NCBI GenBank assembly: GCA_963824085.1
Contig: CAWGNT010000017.1
Span: 62,001-126,000, forward strand
Direction: 5' to 3'
Length of the DNA: 64,000 nt
Origin: JARRNE01 sp963824085
GTDB lineage: Bacteria > Pseudomonadota > Gammaproteobacteria > Chromatiales > Chromatiaceae
In this document: one piece after another, positions 17,001 to 25,309 of the stretch
Position numbering within the stretch: position 1 is the stretch's first letter
Layout: each line of letters starts with the position of its first letter
Program-made: the position numbers and the translations under genes
Notes under the pieces: model-generated
Database searches by the model: none
What the model was told of the DNA's origin: nothing
What the model saw: the letters and a program-made list of their open reading frames with translations, nothing else

Positions 17001-17768
17001 ATGTGGTTTAGCGGTTTCCGTATGGTCGGCATGCTGGTGCTGCTCGCGCTTCTCAGTGCGTGTGCATCGGTACCTGAGGCGGAGCGGGATCCGCGCGATC
17101 CTCTCGAGCCGTACAACAGGGCCATGTACAAGTTCAACACGGACTTCGACAACGCCTTTCTGAAGCCGATCGCGAAGGGATACAAATGGGTCACACCGCC
17201 ACCGGTCCGTCGGGGCGTCACCAATTTCTACAATAACATCGCGGATGTCACATCCGCCGCCAACAACCTCTTTCAATTCAAGCTCTCACGCTTTGGCTCC
17301 GACGTGGGGCGTGTCCTGATCAACACTACCGTCGGCGTCGTGGGCTTTGTCGATGTGGCAACCAACATGGGTCTGCCCAGCTACAAGGAGGATTTCGGAC
17401 AGACGCTGGGCTATTGGGGGGCCGTCCCGAGTCCCTACTTCGTGATACCTCTACTCGGGCCAAGCACGGTGCGTGACACCGTCGGCCGGGTCGGGGACGC
17501 CTTCACCGATCCCATGTTCATGGTCAGTAACGGCGATGTCGTCTGGGGCCTGTTCGGCCTGCGGCTCATCAACACCCGTGCGGACCTCCTGACGGCGACC
17601 AAGCTCCTGGAGGAGGCAGCGATCGATCCCTACACATTCGTGCGCGATGCCTACATGCAACGCCGACTCTACAACATCTACGATGGGAATCCGCCACCCC
17701 ACGCCTATGAGCAAGACCTTGGGGACGGGTCCTCCTCTCCGTCGGATCAGGGTACAGCGGCCGATTGA
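17001..17768 (+). CDS. mlaA: Outer-membrane lipoprotein MlaA (VacJ)
   Basis: Lipoprotein of 255 residues. The lipobox LLSAC places the lipidated Cys at residue 21. The MlaA domain follows, with DPLEPYNRAMYKFN, FYNNIADVTSAANNLFQ and EDFGQTLGYWG. MlaA works with OmpC/F and MlaC to remove phospholipids from the outer leaflet of the outer membrane. The other mla genes are not in this window, as is common. A stable hairpin lies downstream before convergent pyrC. Confidence 0.93.
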   Translation: MWFSGFRMVGMLVLLALLSACASVPEAERDPRDPLEPYNRAMYKFNTDFDNAFLKPIAKGYKWVTPPPVRRGVTNFYNNIADVTSAANNLFQFKLSRFGSDVGRVLINTTVGVVGFVDVATNMGLPSYKEDFGQTLGYWGAVPSPYFVIPLLGPSTVRDTVGRVGDAFTDPMFMVSNGDVVWGLFGLRLINTRADLLTATKLLEEAAIDPYTFVRDAYMQRRLYNIYDGNPPPHAYEQDLGDGSSSPSDQGTAAD

Positions 17769-17874
17769 GCCTACCGCGTCGGCCGGGGATGCGGTGTCCT
17801 TGCCTTGAGCGTGCGCGTTGGCGGTGTTCAGAATCCCCCCCTTCCGAGAGGGCCGAGGTGAGGGAGGCTGGCAT

Positions 17875-17914
17875 GGCGATTCGTGTTTTCAACTTCGGGG
17901 TGGCACGAATCGCC
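17875..17914 (+). terminator. Hairpin between convergent mlaA and pyrC
   Basis: A perfect 11-bp inverted repeat, GGCGATTCGTG (17875-17885) and CACGAATCGCC (17904-17914), with an 18-base loop. GTTTTCG follows on the plus strand. It sits just before the pyrC stop and is probably the mlaA terminator, though the loop is long. Confidence 0.5.
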
Positions 17915-17921
17915 GTTTTCG

Positions 17922-19004
17922 CTAACTTGCAAGGCGCCAGCCCACTAGCTCTCCTGCCCGCAGCGGAACCAACCGGTCGTCTCCAAAGACGTACGTCGCG
18001 GGAACCTCCCACGGCTCCCGGCACAGCCCGATCTTGGCCGAGTTAGGTGGTACGCGGTAGAAATCGGCCCCGAAGCGGCTCGCGAATCCCTCCAATCTGC
18101 TCAATGCGCCCGCCTGCTCAAATGCTTCCGCGTAGAGCTCGATAGCGGCGTGGGAGCTGTAGATTCCGGCGCAACCGCACGCTGACTCCTTGTCCCCGAC
18201 GGGATGAGGGGCGCTGTCGGTCCCGAGAAAGAACTTCGGGTTTCCGCTGGTGGCGGCCTCCACGAGTGCCTGACGATGGTGCTCTCGCTTGAGCACAGGC
18301 AGACAGTAGAGGTGCGGGCGAATGCCCCCCGCCAGCATGGCATTCCGGTTGTACAGCAGGTGGTGCGCGGTGATGGTCGCTGCGATGTTGGCCGGCGCGT
18401 CGCTCACGTATTGAACCGCCTCTCGCGTGGTGATGTGCTCGAATACGATGCGCAGCGCTGGGAAGTCACGCACGAGACGGCTCAGGGTGTCGTCGATGAA
18501 CTGCCTTTCCCGGTCAAAGATGTCCACGTGCGGCGCCGTTGCCTCGCCATGGACGAGCAGGGGCAGATCGTAGCTCTGCATCGCGTCGAGCACTGGACAG
18601 ATGTGCTCGATTCGCGTGACGCCGCTGTCGGAGTTGGTGGTCGCGCCCGCGGGGTAGAGCTTCGCAGCGAATACGATCCCGCTCTCTTTGGCTGCGGCGA
18701 TCTCTTTCGGCGACAGGGCGTCCGTGAGATAGAGCGTCATCAGAGGAGTGAAATCCTGTCCTGGGGGCCGCGCATCGACGATGCGTTGGCGGTAGGCGGC
18801 GGCCTGTCTTGTGCTCGTCACCGGCGGACGAAGATTGGGCATGATGATCGCCCGTTCGAACCGCTCAGCGGTGTGGGCGACGATGGACGCCATTCGGGTG
18901 CCGTCCCGCAAGTGCAGGTGCCAGTCGTCAGGTTTGATGATCCGAATCGTAACGTCTTGATTGTTTATTGATTCCTCAAGGCGATAGCCATTTCCTACTT
19001 CCAT
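17922..19004 (-). CDS. pyrC: Dihydroorotase, class II homodimeric type
   Basis: Cyclises carbamoyl-aspartate to dihydroorotate in de novo pyrimidine synthesis. It matches E. coli PyrC throughout: KPDDWHLHLRDG (two metal-binding His), IIMPNLRPPVT, FAAKLYPAGATTNS (Lys carboxylation region), PLLVHGE, VFEHITT, GTDSAPH and ESACGCAG. ATG 19004 gives 360 residues, against 348 in E. coli. An upstream ATG at 19043 is possible but lacks a ribosome-binding site. It is divergent from the sulfur-globule-like gene and convergent with mlaA. Confidence 0.95.
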   Translation of the reverse strand: MEVGNGYRLEESINNQDVTIRIIKPDDWHLHLRDGTRMASIVAHTAERFERAIIMPNLRPPVTSTRQAAAYRQRIVDARPPGQDFTPLMTLYLTDALSPKEIAAAKESGIVFAAKLYPAGATTNSDSGVTRIEHICPVLDAMQSYDLPLLVHGEATAPHVDIFDRERQFIDDTLSRLVRDFPALRIVFEHITTREAVQYVSDAPANIAATITAHHLLYNRNAMLAGGIRPHLYCLPVLKREHHRQALVEAATSGNPKFFLGTDSAPHPVGDKESACGCAGIYSSHAAIELYAEAFEQAGALSRLEGFASRFGADFYRVPPNSAKIGLCREPWEVPATYVFGDDRLVPLRAGELVGWRLAS

Positions 19005-19102
19005 TGATAAGGGGTCTCTAATATGCTTTGATCTTGCTGGCATGACGAATTTGCCGCCTTGCTGCTATCGAGAGCTCGGAATCTGACATGAGGAGCACGA
19101 TC

Positions 19103-19456
19103 ATGAACAAACTCCCAACCGTCGTAGCGGCCGCCTGCCTTCTTGGGGCCTCCGCATCCGCGAGTGCCTGGTGGGGACCCTGGGGCGGTGGTCCTGGCTG
19201 GGGCTCAGGCTGGAACGACTGGTGGAATGACTTCTTCGGTGATGCGTCTTTCGACTTCAACCTCAGCATGAGCGCTGGCGGGCGAGGATGGGGACGCGGG
19301 TGGAATCGCTGGAACGACTACTATGGCTATGGCCCCTACTGGGGCGGTCCGTGGGGATACGGCTACCCGTACGGCGGGTATCCATATGGTGGCTATGGGC
19401 TTCCGTATGCCGTCCCAGTCGCTCCCGTGGCGCCTGCGCATAGCGCATCCAAGTAA
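19103..19456 (+). CDS. Secreted Gly/Trp/Tyr-rich protein, sulfur-globule-protein-like
   Basis: A 117-residue exported structural protein. The signal peptide ends near SASASA. The mature chain is rich in Gly, Trp, Tyr and Pro, with repeated short units such as WGGGPGWGSGW, GYGYPYGGYPYGGYG and a PVAPVAPA tail. This resembles sulfur globule coat proteins (Sgp/CV type) of purple sulfur and other sulfur-oxidising bacteria, which coat intracellular or periplasmic sulfur deposits. AGGAG at 19091-19095 selects ATG 19103 over ATG 19088. Low-complexity composition makes the assignment tentative. Confidence 0.6.
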   Translation: MNKLPTVVAAACLLGASASASAWWGPWGGGPGWGSGWNDWWNDFFGDASFDFNLSMSAGGRGWGRGWNRWNDYYGYGPYWGGPWGYGYPYGGYPYGGYGLPYAVPVAPVAPAHSASK

Positions 19457-19715
19457 GCGCAGGTTTCGGCACATTGCCGGGCGGGAGGAGTGTGGCACAC
19501 ACGGACGTGGACGTGATTTCGCCTGCTCCTCCATACAGGTGGCGTGACGACCGTGCCCCTGAATTGGCACCAGGGTCCTCAGGGATTCCAGTCATTGCCC
19601 GGCCGGTGCCTGCGAGTTTGTCGGGCGCGGGTACTGAGTGTCTGGTTCCCGATCCGCGTCCGGTCACGGCGCTGGGAACGCGCCGGTCCGCGGCGTGTCC
19701 CCTGCAATAACCCGC

Positions 19716-21320
19716 TCAATCGGCGTGCGGCTCCGCCGCCCGGATGCGGTCGTCCACCTCATCCGAGAGCTTCCGGAAGTTCTCCCGGAACATGGCCGCC
19801 ACCTTTCTTGATTGCGCGTCGTAGGCATCTGGATTGCGCCATGTGTTGCGCGGGTTGAGTATCTCTGGAGGAATCCCGGGGCAGCTCTCCGGCACCTGGA
19901 CGCGGAAAATCGGATGCTCCCAAGTCGGGACATCGTCCAGCTTACCGTCCAGCACGGCATTGACCATAGCCCTCGTATACGGGATCTTGATACGCTTGCC
20001 TTCGCCGTAAGGACCGCCTGTCCAGCCGGTGTTGATCAGCCAGACCCCCGTACCGTGCTGAGCCAAGCGCTCGCCGAGGAGCTGTGCGTAGCGCTGCGGG
20101 TGCAGCGGCATGAAAGGTGCCCCGTAGCAGGCACTGAACACGGGGGCGGGCTCAGTGATGCCCTTCTCCGTGCCGGCCACACGGGCGGTGTAGCCCGAGA
20201 TGAAATGGTACATGGCCTGCTCCGGGGTTAGGCGTGATACTGGCGGAAAGACGCCGAAGGCATCGCAGGTGAGGAAGATCACGGCGCTGGGGTGATCGCC
20301 GAGACCAGTCAGCATCGCATTGGGTATGGCGCTGATATGGTAAGCACCGCGTGTATTTTCGGTGAGGGAGTCGTCGTCTAGGTCGAGTCTGCGCGAATCG
20401 GCGCGCACGGTCACGTTCTCGAGGACCGTCCCGAAGCGTTGCGTCGTCCCGTAGATCTCCGGCTCGGCTTCGGGGGAGAGGCGAATCATTTTTGCGTAAC
20501 AACCACCCTCGAAGTTGAAGATGCCGCTGTCGCTCCATCCATGCTCGTCGTCCCCAATGAGGGTGCGGGAGGCATCCGCCGACAGTGTTGTCTTACCTGT
20601 ACCGCTGAGCCCGAAGAACAGGGCCGTCCTGCCGTCTGCACCTATGTTCGCGGAGCAATGCATGGGGAGCACTCCGCGAAATGGCATGAGGTAATTCATG
20701 AAGGTGAAGATGGATTTCTTTATCTCGCCCGCATAGCTGGTTCCGCCGATGAGCACCAGCCGTTCCGCGAAGTTGAGGATGATGAAGGTCTCGCTGCGGG
20801 TCTGATCGAGCGACGGCACGGCGTGGAAACGGGGCGCGTCGATGACGGTGAACTCGGGGACGTGGTCCTCGAGGTCATCCGATGCTGGCTGGATGAACAG
20901 GTTGCGGGCGAACAGACTATGCCACGCATACTCGGTGATGATGCGCACCGGCATACGGTAGTTGGGGGCTGCACCGACGAAGCAGTCCTGAACGTAGACC
21001 TCCTTCATTTGGAGGTACGAGGCCAAGCGGTGATGGAGACTCGCGAACTTGTCCGGTGGGATCGGTCGGTTGACCTCGCCCCACCAGATGTGAGCCTTGC
21101 TGCCGTCCTCCTCCACGACAAACTTGTCGTTGGCGGAGCGGCCCGTGTGGTGGCCGGTGCGGACCACCAGGGGGCCCATGTGGGACAGCGATCCCTCATG
21201 GCGCAGGATCGCCTGCTCATAGATCTCGGGTGTGGGAAGGTTCCAGAAGGCGGCGTTCAGATTGTACAGCCCGTGGTTTTCCAGGCCGTGGTTGCTGTTG
21301 CAACGTCCGGTGACTCTCAT
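19716..21320 (-). CDS. pckA: Phosphoenolpyruvate carboxykinase (ATP)
   Basis: Converts oxaloacetate and ATP to phosphoenolpyruvate, CO2 and ADP, the first step of gluconeogenesis. It has 534 residues, typical of the ATP type. Motifs include RTGHHTGRSANDKF, GGTSYAGEIKKSIF, MHCSANIG, kinase loop GLSGTGKTTLS and LIGDDEHGW. A GGGAG ribosome-binding site precedes ATG 21320. With acs and actP elsewhere in the window it fits growth on acetate or C4 acids. It is divergent from dnaE2. Confidence 0.97.
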   Translation of the reverse strand: MRVTGRCNSNHGLENHGLYNLNAAFWNLPTPEIYEQAILRHEGSLSHMGPLVVRTGHHTGRSANDKFVVEEDGSKAHIWWGEVNRPIPPDKFASLHHRLASYLQMKEVYVQDCFVGAAPNYRMPVRIITEYAWHSLFARNLFIQPASDDLEDHVPEFTVIDAPRFHAVPSLDQTRSETFIILNFAERLVLIGGTSYAGEIKKSIFTFMNYLMPFRGVLPMHCSANIGADGRTALFFGLSGTGKTTLSADASRTLIGDDEHGWSDSGIFNFEGGCYAKMIRLSPEAEPEIYGTTQRFGTVLENVTVRADSRRLDLDDDSLTENTRGAYHISAIPNAMLTGLGDHPSAVIFLTCDAFGVFPPVSRLTPEQAMYHFISGYTARVAGTEKGITEPAPVFSACYGAPFMPLHPQRYAQLLGERLAQHGTGVWLINTGWTGGPYGEGKRIKIPYTRAMVNAVLDGKLDDVPTWEHPIFRVQVPESCPGIPPEILNPRNTWRNPDAYDAQSRKVAAMFRENFRKLSDEVDDRIRAAEPHAD

Positions 21321-21536
21321 AGCTGGGCTCCCGATGGGGGGACAGACGAGGTGGGACCTTGGCGAACTATATCAGCAACTGCTGACGTTGCGAATTTGTG
21401 AAGCTGATTCGATTGATGTAGCTCCGGATTGACGGGGATCTTTCCCTTGTCCGTCCCTGCACGACGGTTGCCGCAGACACCCCCTTTTTTTACGGTTCTC
21501 CGGGCCTTTCGCCTTTTCGTTTGGTGCCGCAAGAGG

Positions 21537-21556
21537 TACTGTATATAAAAACAGTA
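21537..21556 (+). promoter_or_regulatory. LexA (SOS) box upstream of dnaE2
   Basis: TACTGTATATAAAAACAGTA matches the gammaproteobacterial LexA operator at 18 of 20 positions, with intact CTGT-N8-ACAG ends. It ends 18 bases before the proposed dnaE2 ATG (21575) and includes the likely -10 region, so LexA binding would block transcription directly. Confidence 0.88.
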
Positions 21557-21574
21557 TCCGCTCTGCCGCCAACC

Positions 21575-24500
21575 ATGCGGGCACTCAAGGTCGACTATGC
21601 GGAGCTTCACTGCCGCTCGGCATACTCCTTCTTGACGGCAGCCTCTCAGCCGGAGGAGCTGGTGCGCCGGGCCAAGGAGCTGGGTTATCGAGCGCTTGCC
21701 CTGACCGATGAATGCTCCCTGGCCGGCGTGGTGCGTGCGTATGTCGAGGCCAAGGCATGCCGCTCGCCCCTGATCGTCGGAAGCGAGCTCACGCTGGCCG
21801 ATGGCCCACGGCTGGTAATCCTGGCGACAGACCGCCGAGGCTACGGCAACCTTTGTCATCTCATCTCGGTCGCCCGCCGCCGTTGTCGCAAGGGCGAGTA
21901 CCGGCTGGAGCGACAGGACATGCGGACAGGGCTTGCCGGTTGTCTCGTTCTGTGGCTGGCGGAGGATGGCGCCCATCCAAATGAGGGCCGTTGGCTGGCG
22001 GCTTGTTTTCCAGGCCGGGTCTGGATCGGTGTCGCACTGCATCGCGTCGGCAAGGATCGAGTGCGGCTAGGCCGCCTGCGGGTACTCGCCGAAGGTTGTG
22101 GTCTGCCCCTGACCGCGGTCGGAGGGGTGCTGATGCACACAAGGCAACGCCAGCCGCTGCTCGATACCCTCACCGCCATTCGGCTTGGCACCAGGGTGGA
22201 TGCGGCCGGTGAGTCCTTGACACAGAACCGGGAGCGCTACCTGCGCACCCGCGAGGAGCTCGGCCGCTTCTATCCTTCGGATCTGCTCGCCGAGACCCTG
22301 CGTATCGCCGCCGCCTGTCGCTTCTCTTTAGAACAGCTGCGCTACGAGTACCCCGGCGAGTTGGTGCCTGCAGGCATAACACCCACCCAGCACCTGCGGA
22401 AGCTCACCGAGGCCGGTGTCGTGGCGCGCTGGCCCGAAGGTGTGCCGGAGAAGGTACGGAAGCTTCTGGAGCATGAACTGGCCTTGATCGCCGAGCTCGG
22501 CTATGAGCCCTACTTCCTAACCGTGCAGGATATCGTCCGCTTCGCACGCTCCCGCGGCATCCTCTGTCAGGGCCGGGGCTCGGCGGCCAACTCTGCGGTC
22601 TGTTACTGCCTGGGCATCACGGAGGTCGATCCGGCGCGTATGGAGATGCTCTTTGAACGTTTCATCTCCCGCGAGCGGGGCGAGCCGCCGGACATCGACG
22701 TGGACTTTGAGCACCAGCGCCGGGAAGAAGTGGTCCAGTACATCTACGCAAAGTACGGGCGCGAGCGGGCCGCCCTGGCCGCCACCCTGATTACCTATCG
22801 GCCGAAGAGTGCGGTGCGGGATGTAGGAAAGGCCCTCGGCATGGCCCTCGACCAGGTAGACCGGCTGGCGCGCAACCTCAATTGGTGGGACGGCCAAGCG
22901 GTGGCCCCCGAACGCCTGCAGGAGGTGGGACTCGATCCTTACAATCCCCTGGTACTCCGGGTCATGCGTCTGGTGCACGAGATCCTCGGCTTTCCGCGCC
23001 ACCTCTCTCAGCATGTGGGCGGGTTCGTTATTGCCAGGGGCAAGCTCTCACGCCTGGTGCCCATTGAGAACGCCGCCATGGATGGGCGTACCGTGATCCA
23101 ATGGGACAAGGATGATCTGGATGCCCTCGGGCTGCTCAAGGTGGACTGCCTTGCGCTGGGAATGCTGAGCGCTGTCAGCCGTGCTTTCGACCTCGTCGAC
23201 GGCTTCCGCGGTCGGAGGCTTACCATGGCCAGCATCCCCGCCGAAGACCCTGCCGTTTACGCCATGATCCAGCGGGCCGAGACCACCGGGGTGTTCCAGA
23301 TCGAGTCGCGGGCCCAGATGGCCATGCTGCCCAGGCTTCGACCCGCCTGCTTCTATGACCTGGTTATCGAGGTGGCGATCGTTCGGCCCGGTCCGATCCA
23401 AGGCGATATGGTGCATCCCTATCTCCGGCGGCGGCAAGGACTGGAGCCCGTAAGTTACCCCTCGCAGGAGGTCATGGGTGTGCTGGGACGGACCCTTGGG
23501 GTCCCCATCTTTCAGGAACAGGTCATCAAGGTGGCGATGGTGGCGGCGGGCTTCTCCCCTGGAGAGGCGGATCAGATCCGCCGTTCCATGGCCGCTTGGC
23601 GGCGCCGGGGCGGGCTGGAGCCCTTCCGGGACCGCCTGATTGGAGGAATGGTGGCGCGGGGCTATTCCCGCGAGTTCGCGCAGCAGATCTATCAGCAGAT
23701 CCTGGGCTTCGGCGAGTACGGCTTTCCCGAGTCCCACGCCGCAAGCTTTGCGTTGCTCGTCTATGTCTCCGCCTGGCTCAAGCACCACGAGCCGGCCGCC
23801 TTCTTCGCGGCTATCCTCAACAGCCAGCCGATGGGCTTTTATGCGCCTGCTCAGTTGGTGCGTGAAGCGCGCCGCCAGAGGGTGGAGGTACGGCCAGTGG
23901 ACGTCCGTACAAGCGCGTGGGACTGCACTCTGGAGGCCGGCCGTGGTGGAGAGCCGGCGCTCAGGCTCGGACTGCGGATGGTCAAGGGGCTTTCGCGTCA
24001 TGGGGCGGAGCGCTTGGTGCAAGCCCGTGGCGGGCAATCCTGGCGCTCGGTTGCGGATTTGACCCGGAGGGGCGGCCTGGGCCGCAGCGATCTGCAGGCC
24101 CTGGCGGGGGCCGATGCCCTGGCGGGCCTGGCGGGCAACCGTCATCTTGCGGCTTGGGCGGTAGCAGGTATCTCTGTCCCTGCCTCCCTGGTACCCGCCA
24201 TCGACGCGCCCGGGCCGGTACCTCTGCTGCCTCCGCCTAGCGAGGGGGAGGCCATTGTCGCCGACTACGCGAGCCTTGGACTCACCCTACGTCGGCACCC
24301 CTTGGCGCTGCTACGCTGGCATCTGACGCGGCGGCGGCTGCTTTGTGCACGGGAGGTGGGTGAGATCCCGCCGGGGCGGCTGGTCCGCACCGCGGGGTTG
24401 GTGATCAACCGACAGTGTCCTGCTGCTGCCAACAGTGTGACCTTCATTACCCTGGAGGACGAAACGGGCCACATCAACCTGGTGCTCTGGCAGCGAGTCG

Positions 24501-24658
24501 CCGAGCGCCAGCGGAGCGTGCTCCTAGGATCACGACTCCTGGGGGTGATAGGAGAGGTTCAGCGGGAGAGCGGGGTGACCCACCTGGTGGTGAAACGGCT
24601 GCGCGATTATTCGGGCCTGCTTGGTGGTCTGATCGCCCGCTCAAGGGATTTTCATTGA
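21575..24658 (+). CDS. dnaE2: Error-prone DNA polymerase DnaE2
   Basis: SOS-inducible C-family polymerase of 1027 residues for damage tolerance and mutagenesis. The N-terminal PHP domain begins YAELHCRSAYSFLTAASQ. The palm holds DIDVDF (about 373-378) with catalytic Asp residues. LRPACFYDLVIEVAIVRPGP and HAASFALLVYVSAWLKHH are typical, and an OB-fold lies near the C-terminus (VTFITLEDETGHINLVLW). DnaE2 usually follows imuA/imuB in one cassette; here it stands alone, with pckA upstream and a small protein gene convergent downstream. A LexA box precedes it. A longer frame from 21521 would run through the operator and is not used. Confidence 0.95.
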   Translation: MRALKVDYAELHCRSAYSFLTAASQPEELVRRAKELGYRALALTDECSLAGVVRAYVEAKACRSPLIVGSELTLADGPRLVILATDRRGYGNLCHLISVARRRCRKGEYRLERQDMRTGLAGCLVLWLAEDGAHPNEGRWLAACFPGRVWIGVALHRVGKDRVRLGRLRVLAEGCGLPLTAVGGVLMHTRQRQPLLDTLTAIRLGTRVDAAGESLTQNRERYLRTREELGRFYPSDLLAETLRIAAACRFSLEQLRYEYPGELVPAGITPTQHLRKLTEAGVVARWPEGVPEKVRKLLEHELALIAELGYEPYFLTVQDIVRFARSRGILCQGRGSAANSAVCYCLGITEVDPARMEMLFERFISRERGEPPDIDVDFEHQRREEVVQYIYAKYGRERAALAATLITYRPKSAVRDVGKALGMALDQVDRLARNLNWWDGQAVAPERLQEVGLDPYNPLVLRVMRLVHEILGFPRHLSQHVGGFVIARGKLSRLVPIENAAMDGRTVIQWDKDDLDALGLLKVDCLALGMLSAVSRAFDLVDGFRGRRLTMASIPAEDPAVYAMIQRAETTGVFQIESRAQMAMLPRLRPACFYDLVIEVAIVRPGPIQGDMVHPYLRRRQGLEPVSYPSQEVMGVLGRTLGVPIFQEQVIKVAMVAAGFSPGEADQIRRSMAAWRRRGGLEPFRDRLIGGMVARGYSREFAQQIYQQILGFGEYGFPESHAASFALLVYVSAWLKHHEPAAFFAAILNSQPMGFYAPAQLVREARRQRVEVRPVDVRTSAWDCTLEAGRGGEPALRLGLRMVKGLSRHGAERLVQARGGQSWRSVADLTRRGGLGRSDLQALAGADALAGLAGNRHLAAWAVAGISVPASLVPAIDAPGPVPLLPPPSEGEAIVADYASLGLTLRRHPLALLRWHLTRRRLLCAREVGEIPPGRLVRTAGLVINRQCPAAANSVTFITLEDETGHINLVLWQRVAERQRSVLLGSRLLGVIGEVQRESGVTHLVVKRLRDYSGLLGGLIARSRDFH

Positions 24659-24663
24659 GGACA

Positions 24664-24683
24664 GAGGCGGGCCAACCCGCCTC
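24664..24683 (+). terminator. Hairpin just downstream of dnaE2
   Basis: GAGGCGGG and CCCGCCTC pair around CCAA, six bases after the dnaE2 stop. No T-run follows. It may act as a terminator or stabilise the transcript end. Confidence 0.4.
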
Positions 24684-24704
24684 CTCTCAACGTTCGTCCG
24701 TGTC

Positions 24705-24956
24705 CTACATCGCCTTCTTCTTAGTTTCTGTCGAGCTCTTCTTACTGCCTCCACTCGACTTCGTTCGGCAATAACCAGATACCTTTGCACCGTCCTTTCT
24801 TGTGTAGCCCCCGACCCAGGTGCAGTCCGATTTTTTTCCGCAAGCTCCCTGATCGAGACCTTTGCAAGCGGATGCCGCTTGAGCAGATCCTACCCCAAGC
24901 GTCAGCGCCGACGCAGCGATCAGGGCACCAATGATGTTCACGCCTTTTCGAGTCAT
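24705..24956 (-). CDS. Small secreted cysteine-containing protein, unknown function
   Basis: An 83-residue protein with a clear signal peptide (GALIAASALTLGVGSAQA). The mature part has four cysteines in ACKGLDQGACGKKSDCTW and SGYCRTKSS, then a Ser/Lys-rich basic tail. The even cysteine number suggests two disulfides in the periplasm. AAAAGGA eight bases upstream favours ATG 24956 over the ATG at 24965. I do not recognise the family by name. It is convergent with dnaE2. Confidence 0.65.
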   Translation of the reverse strand: MTRKGVNIIGALIAASALTLGVGSAQAASACKGLDQGACGKKSDCTWVGGYTRKDGAKVSGYCRTKSSGGSKKSSTETKKKAM

Positions 24957-25019
24957 AACCTTCATCCTTTTCCGGCTGATGGGTCAATTAGCGAGACGCT
25001 GGCCAAATCAGCGTCTCCC

Positions 25020-25038
25020 GCGGGGCAGGACGCCCCGC
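25020..25038. terminator. Short GC hairpin beside the repeat at 25041
   Basis: GCGGGGC and GCCCCGC pair around a five-base loop, directly abutting the left end of the 174-bp repeat. No T-run is present; its role is uncertain. Confidence 0.3.
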
Positions 25039-25040
25039 CA

Positions 25041-25214
25041 GGTGATTAGCCCAAAAACTTAGCCGCCGGACCAGGGTCAGGTACGGGCCGTCGGGACACG
25101 CCCTGAATACTTCCACGTATAGGCTCGACGGCGCCGTCCATGGCGCCGACGGTCGCGCCGACTCGCACCCGATCCGCCAATGCGTGTTCCAGCTCAGCCA
25201 CGATGCTAATCACC
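25041..25214 (+). repeat. Hairpin repeat with perfect 10-bp terminal inverted repeats (MITE-like, 174 bp)
   Basis: GGTGATTAGC (25041-25050) and GCTAATCACC (25205-25214) are exact inverted repeats. The interior GTACGGGCCGTCGGGACACG, then GGCTCGACGGCGCCGTCCAT, parallels the copy at 7224-7395 closely in order and spacing. It occupies most of the gene-free stretch 24957-25309; the remainder shows no ORF or clear promoter. Confidence 0.75.
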
Positions 25215-25309
25215 CCCGCGCGCTGAAAAATCCAGGATGGATCTATTCAGCACCTCCTTAGCGGCCAAACGGCCATGAGCGCTAAACTTACAAAACCCAA
25301 GAGAATCCA

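Noticed and set aside
17900..17914. TGGCACGAATCGCC as a sigma-54 promoter
   Set aside because: It lacks the TTGC -12 element and is part of the hairpin between mlaA and pyrC.
19280..19430. Short tandem units in the sulfur-globule-like gene considered as a CRISPR or minisatellite
   Set aside because: The units are short, irregular and in frame, encoding Gly/Tyr-rich repeats; there are no spacers.
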